NCBI GenBank assembly: GCA_020205615.1
Contig: CM035160.1
Coordinates: forward strand, 146,549,991 to 146,613,990
Direction: 5' to 3'
From: Panax quinquefolius
Lineage: Eukaryota; Streptophyta; Magnoliopsida; Apiales; Araliaceae
Length of the DNA stretch: 64,000 nt
Positions 34,921 to 46,868 of this stretch are shown here, piece after piece (the stretch's first letter is position 1; every line of letters starts with the position of its first letter). The translations under genes and the position numbers were made by a program. Under the pieces are notes generated by a model. The model saw only the letters and a program-made list of their open reading frames with translations. It was not told the DNA's origin and searched no databases.

Positions 34921-34979
34921 ACCTATAGATAGACCTATTGTACCACAACCTATCGTAAATCGAATAGTCTACAAGAAGA

Positions 34980-35970
34980 TACCTAGGAGGTATGAATTCA
35001 TCATAGAAGATGATGATGAGGTACATCATAGTTGATGATGATCCGATTACATACTGTTGAGGTAAGAGTTCTAGTGTGTACAAAAGGACGATTGGGGCGC
35101 CGTGACATTCCTAATATTATATGTTGATATACTACGGATAAGGAATGACATACCAATGCTACAATTAGTAAAGATAAAGTTGTCTAAACAATCCTCCATG
35201 AATGATTTGGGAAGAGTATCATTATAGGGGATGCAAATCTATACAGATAGATTTAAAAGGATGCTCAACTTAACCCAAGGAACGTATATTCATTTGATGC
35301 TAAAGTCGTTTAGCATGGCAAACTCCAAGAGATGTCTCATGTCGATGAGCTATGGAGTGTATCTCTCCTAATAGTCCCCACAGACTCCTGAAAGGAGAGG
35401 TCGCATGAGTGACAATCATGTATGCAATGAAATATACGAGACCTGATGATGATTGGTCATATTCTGGAGAAGATCACTGTAAGACAGTGAAAAAACATCT
35501 TAAAGTTCTTAACCCAAGCACTAAGGATGTGAGCATACATGGTGGGTCCGAATTAAAACTAGAGGGCTTTACGGACTCAAGTTTTTCGAATGCACCAAGA
35601 CGACCGAAAATCCACTTTAAGGTAAAGTGTTACCTTGAATGAGTGGTGCGTGAATTGGAAAGGTTCCAAACAACAAAAGAGTTCTTTGGTTTAGTGATAA
35701 AGACAAAGTATATAGCTATAAATGAAGGCGCAAGTTGATTGTTTGGATTAAAAGTTCATTACGAGAACTAGGAATAGTTCCCAAGTCTCATCTTGGATCT
35801 AAACATGTGTTGTGGCACTTTCATTTGATTATTAGAATCATTGAAAGATGGGAAATCACTATAGAGATAGTGGACTCTCATGAACAACATTACATATCAA
35901 TTAACTAAAGCTTATCCAACGGCGGGATAATAATCGTCACTTAGAAGAAGAGTATAAGATACCATGACGA
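34980..35970 (+). pseudogene. C2 reverse transcriptase and RNase H, with shared deletions
   Basis: 'RRYEFIIEDDDEVH' (about 34988) runs within ~110 bases into 'LYVDILRIRNDIPMLQ' (about 35121), so the RT N-terminus is gone and YVDD is YVD, as in C1. An open frame 35409-35642 contains 'MYAMKYTRPDDDWSYSGEDH' and 'GSELKLEGFTDSSF', the RT end and RNase H start. 'GIVPKSHLGSKHVLWHFHLI' near 35771 shows the same RNase H gap. Without these parts the element could not make its own cDNA. Confidence 0.75.
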
Positions 35971-35979
35971 TTGGCTTTA

Positions 35980-35994
35980 GTGCAAGTGGGAGAT
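35980..35994 (+). other. C2 polypurine tract
   Basis: GTGCAAGTGGGAGAT immediately before the 3' LTR, identical to C1. Confidence 0.8.
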
Positions 35995-37874
35995 TGAAAG
36001 TAGTATGCACACAAGCCAATCATGTTTGATGATAAAGCATATACTTTGTAACAATCTTATTCATTTATTAATAAAAAGTATTAATTTATTAAAGGCTTTT
36101 AATTATCTACATGATGATCTTTGTTTTATAATATGTGATAAACTCATAGTTTTAAGCAATGCTTTTAGAATAATGATGATGATCATTCTAATGAGATCTA
36201 AATTCTTAGAAAGCTTAAAACTAAAATAGTTTCCAATCATTGGATTACTAAATTGGGGATTAGTGAATCCGGGATATTGGTACATACGTTCTTTGCTCAT
36301 TGGATGAGGATGATTGATCTCATGATCATTTGTGTGGAGACACTAAAGCAAGTATGTAGGTGCTTATTAGAGAATAAGTTCAATTTGAGCGTGGCTCGCT
36401 AAGGAATACCTAATGGAGTTTTATTTGCTGTCGATAGGAATTCAGTAGTGATAGTAGTCTGAGTAATCCTTGGACTTGAGATCATCATAGTATCTTGTGT
36501 ATGATGAGTTATACTTTGACTTATTCTTTAAGACCCTCGGGGTATATCAAAGGGTATGCTTGGGTATAATAAGTTGTACATGGAGATAATGTATGATCAA
36601 TAAAGAATCTACCACTTCTAATAAAAGAAGAGAAATGTCTATGTGATTCGATAAATGACAACCCAAAGAGTCCTTGGCGGCGAGAATGAAATTAGAAAGG
36701 AGTTTCTAATTTGCATTATTTGGAGTTGTGCATTTAAGGATCGAAATACATATAATTAAATAAAATAAGACTTGACAGTAATTCCATGTCTTATATTTAA
36801 TTGGGACATTGTATGGTGGAAGGATTGAATTGTACGGTAACTATTTACTCTAATGTTCTTTTATGATTAATGTTGAAATCTATATTATCTGGAAAGTCGT
36901 TGATCGCTAGGGAGGCTTATCCCTATTGTAGAATAAATATTATTTATTTAAATAAATTAATTGTTTAATTTATTTATTTAAATAAGGTTAGAATTGTTCT
37001 AATTGATTTATTCACAACCGGTTTAATATGGAGAACCTAAAGGGTCACACCATAAAAGGAAGAATAATTATTTAAGAAGTTAATGGCATAATCGTAATAA
37101 TATGTTAAGTATATTTAATTTAATCTATGGTGATAGAATAAATTAAATAGCTTAATATTATTATTTAATATTTTAGAAATATTAAATATAAATTAATAAG
37201 AGGAGTCTTATTAATATTATTACAATTATTATTATTTTAATTTCTAAAAGAGTTTAGGAATTAATTTAATATAAGTACTCTCATTTATTCCTAATTGGAT
37301 TAGGAAGGAAAATTAATTAAAGGAGTTTAATTAATTATCCCTAATAAGATTAGGGAGCTTAATTAATTAAAAGAATTAATTAATTAAATAAAACCCAATT
37401 CCTTAATTGTTAAGGTGAGTTGCCCACATCTATTAATAAGAGGAGTCTTATTATGGGTGAAGGAGTTGTTGACTTTTTCAACATACGACATAATTCCAAT
37501 TGTTGGGAGAGTACACATTTTCTATAGAGATAGAAAAACTAGGGTTTAGCCAACCACCACTTCTTCTTGAATTTTCTTCTTCCTTGGTGGATCACCTCTA
37601 GAGGCCAAACATATGGGTGGCTAACGTTGATCAAAGGAAGGAACCAAACCCGGTGGATTCAAGATTGAACGCGAAAGGATTTGGAGGTGAACTTGTACAC
37701 GAGGAAGCTCGATCTTGATGGTATGATTTTATTCTTTATCTTTTCGTTTAATTAATAATTGTGCATAAAGGGTGATCCGGGTATATGGTTTGTAAATTTT
37801 TATAAACTCTGATTTTACACGCTTCCGCATTATTTTTGCATTTTGATTGCGTTATGAATATTACAAACCTAACA
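35995..37874 (+). repeat. C2 3' LTR
   Basis: TGAAAGTAG to CCTAACA, 1880 bp, then ACTTC at 37875-37879 and the rest of G2 RT. Confidence 0.95.
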
Positions 37875-38742
37875 ACTTCCTCAAGCCAGAACTCGTATTT
37901 CTTCAGCTTGGCATAAAGCTTGTTTTCACGAATCCTTTCAAGTATCAGCTTCAAATGGTGCTCATGATCTTCACGGCTTCTGGAATAGATGAGGATGTCA
38001 TCAATAAAGACAATAACGAACTGATCCAAGTATTCCTTGAATACACGGTTCATTATATCCATGAAAGCAGCAGGAGCATTAGTCAATCCAAAAGACATGA
38101 CTAAGAATTCATAATGCCCATACTGAGTTACGAAGGCGGTCTTTGGAATATCCTCGATTTTAATCTTGGTGATGATATCCGAATCGAAGATCGATCTTTA
38201 AAAAAGAATTATGCTCCTTGTAACTGGTCAAACAGGTCATCAATGCGAGGTAACAGATACCTATTCTTGATGGTGACATGGTTCAATTCTCGGTAGTCAA
38301 TACAAAGTCGCATACTCCCGTCTTTCTTCTTTACGAATAAAACAGGAGCACCCCAAGGAGATGTACTAGGACGAATGAAACCGATGTCTAATAACTCTTG
38401 TAGTTGGACTTTTAACTCCTGAAGTTCAATAGGATCCATTCGATATAGGGTTTTAGAAATGGGCTTTGTACCTGGTTCAAGGTCAATAAAGAATTCAACT
38501 TCTTGTTCTGGGGGTAGACTAGGAAGTTCTTCAGGAAATTCTTTAACAACAAAAATATTATTCAAATCCGACTTGTCTTTGTTCAAATCCATAACATGGG
38601 ATAAGAAAGCTTGACATCCGTTTTTTAATAAACGAATAGCTTTATGGCTTGATATGACAGTGACTGATTTTAGTGGTTTAGTTGTTTGAATTCGTATGAC
38701 AGGTTGGTTAGGAATATGAAAACTAACAACCTTACGAAACAA
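37875..38742 (-). pseudogene. G2 reverse transcriptase palm, distal to C2
   Basis: Frame 38742-38209 (177 aa) holds '[20 protein letters not shown]', '[20 protein letters not shown]' and '[20 protein letters not shown]'. An indel run near 38110-38209 breaks the next motif. Frame 38098-37880 holds '[20 protein letters not shown]' and the catalytic [12 protein letters not shown] (Asp at its residues 33 and 34). C2 interrupts it at ACTTC. The protein would be a Ty3-type polymerase; both catalytic Asp survive. Confidence 0.85.
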
Positions 38743-39143
38743 TCAATTTTGGCATGATGAGTAGTTAACCAATCAATCCCTAAAATCACATCAAAAGCAA
38801 GTATCTTTAAAGAGATAAGATCAACAGGTAATGTGATAGTGCCAACTTGGATTAAGCAAGATTTATAAACTGTAGATGTAACGAAGGTTTCACCCAACGG
38901 AGTTTCAACAGATAAGTTAAAATCCAATTTCTCCGGAGTCAAGTTTAAACGTTGAGCACAAACATGAGAGATAAAAGAATGGGTAGAACCGGTATCTAGT
39001 AAGGTATAAACTTCACAAGAATTCAAGATTAGCTTACCCGTGATCACCTCGTTCAGGTTCCTCACGTTTTGGCCAGTCACGACAAACGCTCTTCTAGGAA
39101 CCGTTGATTTTGACTTATCCGGGACAGCCCTTGGAGTCACCAT
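38670..39143 (-). CDS. G2 aspartic protease (157 aa open frame)
   Basis: Retropepsin-like domain with DTGS at residues 50-53 ('[20 protein letters not shown]') and the second hallmark '[20 protein letters not shown]' at about 122-141. A one-base change after IDCF shifts the frame into the RT segment starting at 38742, which overlaps it by 73 bases. It would cut the Gag-Pol chain within the particle. Of the four proteases seen here this one keeps all motifs in one frame. Confidence 0.85.
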   Translation of the reverse strand: MVTPRAVPDKSKSTVPRRAFVVTGQNVRNLNEVITGKLILNSCEVYTLLDTGSTHSFISHVCAQRLNLTPEKLDFNLSVETPLGETFVTSTVYKSCLIQVGTITLPVDLISLKILAFDVILGIDWLTTHHAKIDCFVRLLVFIFLTNLSYEFKQLNH

Positions 39144-39757
39144 CCCCGCTGAACTTGGTTTTGCTACAGAACAATCCCGAGCTATGTGACCTTCCTTTCC
39201 ACAGTTATAACAAACCTTGGATTGTTGTGGACAGTTTGGGTTGATTTGTCCTTCTTTCCCGCATTTGTAACATCTAACTGGCGGTCGTTCTCCTCACCTA
39301 GAATTTGTTGTTGGTCTTTGGTCTTTTCTTTGATGTCTTCCCGTCATTGTTGAATCTCCTCTTTCTAAAATTTCCACTTGACTCACCTCTCCTATTATCA
39401 TGGCCAAGATTACCACCCGAGTGGTTACCGCCTTTGTCCGTATTTTTCCCTCTTCACTTTGGTTATCATCGCTCGATGATCGTACTTCACCACCCGATGA
39501 TGACCACAGTTGTGGTCCCTCGGTTGAGTATACTCATTATCTCGCTCTAAAAATTGTGCCCTGTTGACAACATCTGAATACAGAGAAAATTTATGAGAGA
39601 TAAGGTATTGACGAATTTTGGGGTTTAGACCTCTTAGAAACATCTCATACATCGTTCTCATTTTCTACCAAATGAGGTACAAACACGGATAACTCATGAA
39701 CTTCGCCTCGTCTTTGAGACACTGTCATGTTGTTCTGTTCCAGTCTAATAAACTCTA
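39144..39757 (-). pseudogene. gag: G2 gag, C-terminal half, cut by G3
   Basis: Frame 39661-39425 carries 'MFLRGLNPKIRQYLISHKFS', the end of the capsid domain. Two knuckles follow at 39290-39160: CYKCGKEGQINPNC, where His is replaced by Gln, and CYNCGKEGHIARDC, intact. Frame shifts lie near 39300-39430 and 39660. The upstream half of gag is absent because G3 starts at 39758, next to CTCTA (39753-39757). Confidence 0.75.
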
Positions 39758-42399
39758 TGTGACGCCCCCAAAATAGGTATACATCACCTATTATGAGTCG
39801 CCAAATATATGGTACAGAATACAAATACAATCTTTAATATACAACAAGAGAGCTGTGAGTTTTAATACAAATATTGTCTTATAGACAATATTCACTCTCA
39901 GAATAAGTCCTCATTACATTTATTGTCACACTATTTAACAAAATAGTGAGGACTACTAATACTATCATCTGGACCGTCACTCCGTTCCCCGACTAGTTCC
40001 GTCTACGTTCTCATTTCCTGAAGAGAACAATGAAAGAAAGGGTGAGCTCAACTAGCCCAGTAAGAAATATTATGACTAAGATAATGCAGAATAAATTATC
40101 ATTAGTCTTCAACAATGTTAAACTAATAAAATACAATAGATATCAAGTTTAATCTGCGATGGAACATACATCCATTAAAAGAGTCAAGTAGAGAATAAAA
40201 TCTACTATCTTTTATGATTTAAAAGGTTTTTCATCACTTTTATCGCTGGGACTCAGCTTAATAAATAAACCACATCATCCCTGCACTACGGCCAAGGATA
40301 TTCATTAGTATCAAACCCATAAATTATCCATGCACTACGGGCCAAGGATATTCGTGTATTCATCAATGGTCATGATCATGCCAACAACTATCCATCAATG
40401 CACTACGGGACAATGAGGACTTTTACCACATCATTTTTAACATTACGGTCATGATTATACCGAATAACCCCTAGTCATAATCATACCAAGTCCATCTATG
40501 CACTAAAGGCCACATATGACTTTAAAAAAAATATAAACACGAGGATGATGACAATGATATAAGAATTCAATAAAACAAGTTCAAGAATTAATTTATTCAG
40601 GAGCTAATAACATCCAAATTATCAACATGATACTTCTTTATAGAGTAAAATTTAAGAATGCTCAGAAGAATATTTCCATAAAAAGATCTTTGGATGAAGC
40701 GCCTTGAATATCAAGGATATTCCACTAATTTCATGGAGTATAGAAGTCAAAACTTTAACCAACTGATTATAATAAAGAATGGAATAACAAAAGAAATCAC
40801 CATGCATGCGGTACTTCGCATAGACAGGTCATTTCAACAGAATAATAAATAATTTAAACCGTCAAGCGTATCTACGCAAGCGGTATATTCCAATGAGAAT
40901 AATAAAGAATGGAATAACAACAAAATCACCATGCATGCGGTACTTGCGCGATGCAGGTTATTCCAACAGAATAATAAATAACGGAACTAGGTCCGTCAGT
41001 AAAAAGCATGATAATAGGATATTTTAACAGAATAATAAATAATGGAATAACAGAAGAATTTCACCAAGTATAGGTTAGACCGCGTATACAGGTTATTCCA
41101 ACAGAATAATAAAGAATGGAATAACAGAAGTTCTATTCATGAATATGAAAAAAAAATACCCGTTACCTTATAAAGAAGAGTAATCCGACGATAGGGCGGG
41201 GATATACTTGAATAAACTTACACTACGCTCAAAGCTTTCTTAAACGCTAAAGAAATACGCTAAAGATTATAGAAGAAGAATTCTCTCTACAATTTCTCTC
41301 TCTAGAGTTTCAGTGAATTCGTAAGAAATAATGAAGGAATGAACTTCTATTTATAGAAGAATGGACTGAATAGTAACCAATCCATGAACAGTCCAGATTG
41401 GTTTACTTTTAAACAGACGGTCTAGATTGGTTTAAAATAAAATATAATATATTCTATTTATAATCTAATAAAATGAATAACTTTATAAAAGTATTCTGTT
41501 TTATATAAAAAGATTTTATTATGCCAACACTATGCAGACACTATGCAAATACTATACATAATAAAATATAATATATTTTAATTATTGTCTAATACAATAG
41601 ATAACTTTATAAAAGTATTCTATTATATATAAAAAGATTTTACTATTAGCCTAATAAAACGAATAACTTTATAAAAGTATTCTGTTAATATAAAAAGTTT
41701 TTCTGTTTTATTACATTAATAATATTAATAAAACAAAACTTCATCATCATTTTCATAATTCACACTATTAATCGACCAGGTCATTCCCAGGAAAGAGGGG
41801 GCTTTCCAATAAGGATTTCTCCTTATTGGCGCGCAATTAGGTGACCAAACCTCTCGTTGGCAGAACTTCTAGACATCGTTAATAATGCAAATAATAATAT
41901 TAACAACTTTGTTATCTCAATTATTGATTTAATAATATATAAAATATTGACAATAATTGAATCAAATAACGTGAGATCTTGTATCGTGAATTATCAAGCA
42001 ATAATTAAATAAAAATGAGTGACTTCTCACGTAAGCATCAATAATTAATACTGGTATGCTACTATGCAACCACGCATATTCCTGTACTTTTAACACTGGG
42101 TGTTTCAACAGTTAACGATAAAACTTCCACCGTTATTTTCATAAAATATATTTTTTTGTCGTTTTCTCAATCCGACAATAATTTCGTTGTGGGGTCCATT
42201 AATGATTGTGCCGTCGTACGAATATTCCCTTTTAAAATGAATATTCCCCGACCAATCGAATATTATAAACAACTTGCGTACTTTACAAAATTTCTAAATA
42301 TTACCCACAACTATAACATTATATCAAATTCATTCCATAATATTTAAAAATAATAATTATAGAAAATTCATCTTTATTCATAAAAGTTGGGGTCTTACA
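39758..42399 (-). repeat. G3 3' LTR, type C
   Basis: 2642 bp, left end TGTGACGCCCCC, right end GGGGTCTTACA, then the purine tract. It shares ends and U5 with type A but has a different, AT-rich U3 with three ~110 bp repeats ('aacttttataaaagtattct', about 41440-41710). An inverted TATAAATAG is at 41347-41355 and a donor-like GGTAACGGG at about 41160-41167. Confidence 0.95.
41440..41710 (-). repeat. Type C U3 tandem repeat, ~110 bp unit
   Basis: Three imperfect units containing 'gaataactttataaaagta' and 'ttatataaaaagattttact'. The copy at 63720-64000 in G5 has the same structure. Confidence 0.7.
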
Positions 42400-42713
42400 A
42401 TCTCCCCTTCTTATGAAATTTCGCCCTCGAAATTAGGGTACGTAACTGGTATGGCGAAGAGGTAAGGATACCTTGATTTTATTTCAAATTCTAACTCCTA
42501 GGTCATTTCCTCAACATCGTGGTTCCTCCATAAAACTTTGACTTGAGGTATAACCTTGGAACGTAGAATATGTTCATTCTTATCCAAGATTTGAACAGGA
42601 ACCTCTTCATACGTTAAATCTTCTGCTATTTCGTCCGGTTCTAACTCAATAATGTGGTTCGGGTCTTTCACATATTTACGTAACATGGATATATGAAAAC
42701 GCGTTATGAACAC
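42400..42713 (-). pseudogene. G3 chromodomain, stop at TWELE Trp
   Basis: 'HISMLRKYVKDPNHIIELEP' through '[14 protein letters not shown]' is open, then TAG (42500-42498) stands where G1 and G2 have the Trp of TWELE; the rest continues to about 42404. A TGG to TAG change would remove the C-terminal helix of the chromodomain. The segment is followed by the purine tract (42400-42413). Confidence 0.8.
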
Positions 42714-43135
42714 GAGACATACTTGGCGGTAAAAGCGAGTCTATAGGCTCTGATCCCTACTCGATCGAGGATTAAAAATGGGCCAATGAATCGAGGATTG
42801 AACTTTCCTCTCTTTGCTAATCTCGTAACTCTTTTCCATGGAGAAACACGTAATAACACATGATCTCCAATATCGAATTCCACGTCCTTTCGATGAAGAT
42901 CAGCATAACTCTTTTGTCGGTCTTGTGAGGTTTTTATACGTTGTCGGATCGTTTGAATCTTTTCCGTAGTCATACGTACCAACTCTGGTCCCAACAATGT
43001 TGTTTCACCCACCTCATCCCAGCATACTGGAGAACGACACTTTCTTCCATACAACGCCTCGAATGGAGCCATGCCATACTTGCTTGATAAGCTGTTGTTG
43101 TAGAAAACTCCACCAATGGTAAGAACTTGTCCCAA
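42704..43135 (-). CDS. G3 integrase C-terminal part (143 aa open frame)
   Basis: 'GMAPFEALYGRKCRSPVCWD' at about residue 21, 'GPELVRMTTEKIQTIRQRIK' near 47, 'LHRKDVEFDIGDHVLLRVSP' near 74, and 'KFNPRFIGPFLILDRVGIRA' near 108. It is one frame off from the catalytic core upstream and from the chromodomain downstream. It corresponds to the part of integrase that contacts DNA and leads into the chromodomain. Confidence 0.8.
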   Translation of the reverse strand: MGQVLTIGGVFYNNSLSSKYGMAPFEALYGRKCRSPVCWDEVGETTLLGPELVRMTTEKIQTIRQRIKTSQDRQKSYADLHRKDVEFDIGDHVLLRVSPWKRVTRLAKRGKFNPRFIGPFLILDRVGIRAYRLAFTAKYVSCS

Positions 43136-43551
43136 CTTCCCTTGAAGTCAAGGACACAGAGTCTTAATAAATCTTCAAGAGTTTGAATAGTCCTCTCTGA
43201 TTGTCCGTCCGTCTAAGGATGATATGCCGAACTAAATTGTAAATTTGTGCCAATAGCTTTTTGTAAACTAACCCAAAATCTTGAAGTGAATCTTGGGTCT
43301 CGATTAGAAACTATGGATACTGACATACCATGCAATCTTACAACCTCGTTTATGTAGATACGAGCAAGACGTTCAAGTGTATAAGTTTCTCGTATTTGTA
43401 AGAAATGAGCAGACTTGGTCAATCTATCAACAATGACCCAAATTGCATCTATGCCTTGAGAAACCTTGGGAAGACCAGTAACGAAATCCATGGTAATGTG
43501 CTCCCACTTCCATTCTGGAATTTCAAGTGGTTGCAATGGACCTTTTGGTAT
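43136..43551 (-). pseudogene. G3 integrase DDE core
   Basis: '[20 protein letters not shown]' (first Asp), 'AIWVIVDRLTKSAHFLQIRE', '[16 protein letters not shown]' (where the conserved Asp of VSDRD is Asn) and 'SSAYHP' then TAG (43215-43213) at the same Gln codon that is TAA in G2. A frameshift follows before 43135. The stop at 43554-43552 separates it from the zinc domain but keeps frame. Confidence 0.8.
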
Positions 43552-44224
43552 TTAATGTTCTGCCTTGACTCGTTGACAAGTTATACACCTTGAGATAAAC
43601 AGCGCTATCTCTGTCTTCATATTGCCCCACCAAAATGTATATCGAAGATTATGATACATTTTAGTACTCCCAGGATGGATTGTAAATGGTGTGTTGTGCG
43701 CCTCCATCATGATTTTATACTTTAAATCAGGTTCGTTAGGAACACAAAGTCTGGAGTTGACTCGAAGTATTCCTTCTTCATCGATTCTTGCTTTCGGCAT
43801 AGCACCTTCTTGTACTTTCTTCCTCATACGCACCAGCTCCAGGTCTGTAGCTTGAACAACTTTAACTTTATCGATTAAACTCGGTTCTAATTGTATATTC
43901 GCCATCATCACTTGGGTTCCTGGAGTCTTTATCTCTATCTCCATCCTTTGCAAGTCATACAAAATGGGCCTTTGCGTTGATAATATCGCTTTTCGTGCCG
44001 TATATGATCTTCTACTCGATAAATACACTACCATGTTCGCTTTTTCGGGATGGTATTGAATGGTATGATCATAATCTTTCAACGATTCAAGCCAAAATCG
44101 TCATTTGTCGCATGTTGAGTTCCTTTTGAGTGAAGAAATATTTGAGGCATTTATGATCCGTAAAGATCTCCACTTTTTCCCCATACAAGTAATGCCTCCA
44201 AATTTTAAGTGCGAAGACAACAGC
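43552..44224 (-). pseudogene. G3 RNase H end and integrase zinc domain
   Basis: After the solo LTR, RNase H resumes in shifted frames ('[15 protein letters not shown]' in one frame, tail '[18 protein letters not shown]' from 44082). The open frame 44082-43552 (176 aa) ends with the zinc region '[20 protein letters not shown]', then '[11 protein letters not shown]' and TAA, a Gln codon in the family. Confidence 0.75.
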
Positions 44225-46868
44225 TGTGACGCCCCCAAAATTAGGGATACATCACCCATCTTGGGTCGCCACTTACATGGTGCGTAATTTAAATACAACT
44301 TACTAACATAATCGTAGGTATGTACAATCTGACATAAAGCGTGAGTTTAAATACAAATATCGTCTACTAGATATTATACAAACTCAAAAAGGAGTCCTCA
44401 TTACAATTATTATCACACTATTTCACGTAGAATAGTGAGGACTACTAATGCTATCTTCGGGACCATCACTCGTTTCCCAGACTCGTCCCGGCTATATTCT
44501 CATTTCACGAAGAAAACGGTGAAAGAAAGGGTGAGCTCAACTAGCCCAAGAAGAAATATTATGACTAAGATAATGCGTAATAAATTATCAATAGTCTTGA
44601 ACAATGTTAAACCGATAAAATACAATAGACAACCCGGTTTAATCTGCGGTGAATATCTGATCCATTAAAAGAGTCAAGTAGAAAATAAAGTCTACTATCT
44701 TTTAGGTTTTAAAAGGTTTTCATCATTTGTTATAGCCGGGACTCGGCTTTAATAAATATTCCACATCATCGAATCACCCCTCGCACTACTACCAAGGATA
44801 TTCTTTAGTATCACGACCACAATTATTCATGCGCTTACTGGGCCAAGAATATTTGTGTATTCATTAATGGTCATGATCATGCCAACAATCGGTCCATCAA
44901 TGCACTACTACCAATTGAGGATTTTTACCACATCATTTGTAACATTACGGTCATGATTACAATAGTCTCTCTCGTCATAATCATACCAAGTCCATCTATG
45001 CACTCTGAAAAGCCACGGATGACTTTAAAAAAATATAATCATGAGGATGATGACAATGATATAAGAATTCAATAAAATAAGTTCAAGAATTATTTTATCT
45101 AGGAATTATTAACGTCCAAATTATCAATATGATACTGTTTTGTAGAGTAAAATTCAAGAATGATCAGAAGAATATTTTCATGAAAAGATACTGGATGAAA
45201 CGCAAATATCAAGGATATTCCACTAATTTCATGGAGTATAGAAGTCAAAGTTTTAACCAACTGGGTATAATAAAGAATGGAATAACAAAAGAAATCACCA
45301 TGCATGCGATAGACCGCACAGACAGGTTATTCCAACAAAATAATAAATAACGGAACCAGGTCAGGTGAAATTCACACCGACGGGATGTTCCAACAGAATA
45401 ATAAAGATGGAACCAGATCCGGTGTAAAACACACAGATAGGATATTCCAACAGAATAATAAAGACGGAACCAGGTCCGGTGTAAAACACACGCATGAACA
45501 GATGTTCCAACGAGAATAATAAAGATTTTAACCAGTCCGTGTAAAACCTACATGCATGGGATGTTCCAATGTAATAATAGAAGAATGTCACCAAGTATAG
45601 GTAAAACCCGCGTATCAAAAGTTATTCCAATGTAATAATAAGCAATGGAATAACAACAGTTCTCTTCATGAATAAGAAAGAATAACACCCTTACATTTGG
45701 TAGGAGATTGAATCTTTACAGAAGGTGTAATGTAACAAAATACTCTTCTTCTTTCTCTCTTATTCTCTCTATACTTTCTCTCTATAAGCTTGAATGAATT
45801 AAATGAAAATAATGAAGCCCTAGGCCTCTATTTATAGAAGATTTCTAGCTTAGCACTTAGATGTGAAAAGCAAGTGGCTTGACGAATCGGTTGTTTGGCG
45901 CTTTGTAATGTGAAACGACAAGTGGTTCGACGTCTGGTAAAGGTAATTACTATTAACGAAGGTAAATACTATTGACGAAAGGTAAATACTATTCACAAGG
46001 GTAATTACTTATTGACGAAGGTAATTACTATCGACGGTAAATACTATTCACAAGGGTAATTACTATTGAAGGTAATTACTATTGTGAAGGTAAATACTAT
46101 TCACAAGGGTAATTACTATTGATGAAGGTAATTACTATTGATGAAGGTAAATACTATTCACAAGGGTAATTACTATTGACGAAGGTAATTACTATATCGA
46201 CGGAAGGTAAATACTATTCACAAGGGTAATTACTTATTGATTGAAGGGACTCTTAGATGATGACATATGAGCCCCCATAAAATAATCAAACTTACCACAA
46301 ATCATTTTTTTTCATCAACACATATTTAATCTTTCAATAATTATTAATCATTTATAACTTGTCGTCTCAATTATTGATTTAATACTATAACATATTATAC
46401 GGATGATCTTGTGACAATAATTGAATCAATAATATAAGAGATATGATGCAAAGAATTCTTCGTAGCGATAATTGAGCATAGGTGAGTGACTTCTCACGTA
46501 AGCATCAATAATCAATCTGCCGTGCTACTACGCAACTACGCCAGACATCTTGTACTTTTACCACCGGGTAGTTCAACAGTTTTAACGGTAACACCTCCGT
46601 AGTTATATTTTATAAAAAATATTTTTATCGTTTTCTCAATCCGATAATAATTACATTGTGGGGTCCACCAATGATTGAGCCATTGTATTTAATATTCCCT
46701 AACAAAAGAATATTCCCAGACCAAACGAATATTTTATAACAACTTGCATACTTTGCAAAATTTATAAATATTACCCACAACTATAACATTATATCAAATT
46801 TATTCCATAATATTCAAAAATAATATTTATAGAAAAATTCATCTTTATTTATAAAAGCTTTGGGTCTT
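44225..46868 (-). repeat. Solo type A gypsy LTR inside G3 RNase H, inverted
   Basis: About 2.64 kb from TGTGACGCCCCC to 'tgggtctt', with inverted leader array (45310-45620), 'cctctatttatagaag' TATA region near 45830 and U3 array (45940-46245). RNase H sequence continues on both sides ('gaagacaacagc' left, 'gctaactctaga' right). The right end (expected TCTTACA plus a repeat of the flank ACAGC) is scrambled over about ten bases, so the target duplication cannot be confirmed. Confidence 0.85.

Larger units (their letters stand above)
28790..37874 (+). mobile_element. C2: Ty1/copia element, Angela/BARE-like, non-autonomous
   Basis: 9085 bp; LTRs 28790-30675 and 35995-37874, Met primer site, ~2.3 kb leader, gag, protease, integrase, partial RT and RNase H, purine tract, ACTTC duplications. 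It lies opposite in orientation to its host G2. It shares with C1 the loss of the RT N-terminus, the YVDD to YVD change and the RNase H gap, but has its own LTR variants, so it is not a simple copy of C1. Confidence 0.9.
21377..39757 (-). mobile_element. G2: Ty3/gypsy Tekay-type element, split by three insertions
   Basis: Read on the minus strand: gag (from 39757, cut by G3), protease, RT to 37880; C2 fills 28790-37874; then RT thumb, RNase H, integrase and chromodomain to 26541; purine tract; 3' LTR type B from 26529 to 21377, itself carrying a solo type A LTR. It is the best-kept gypsy copy: 28601-26541 is a single frame with only two stops. The 5' LTR and gag start are not in the window, displaced or lost at the G3 side. 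The last ~120 bases of the 3' LTR are missing next to G1. Confidence 0.85.
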
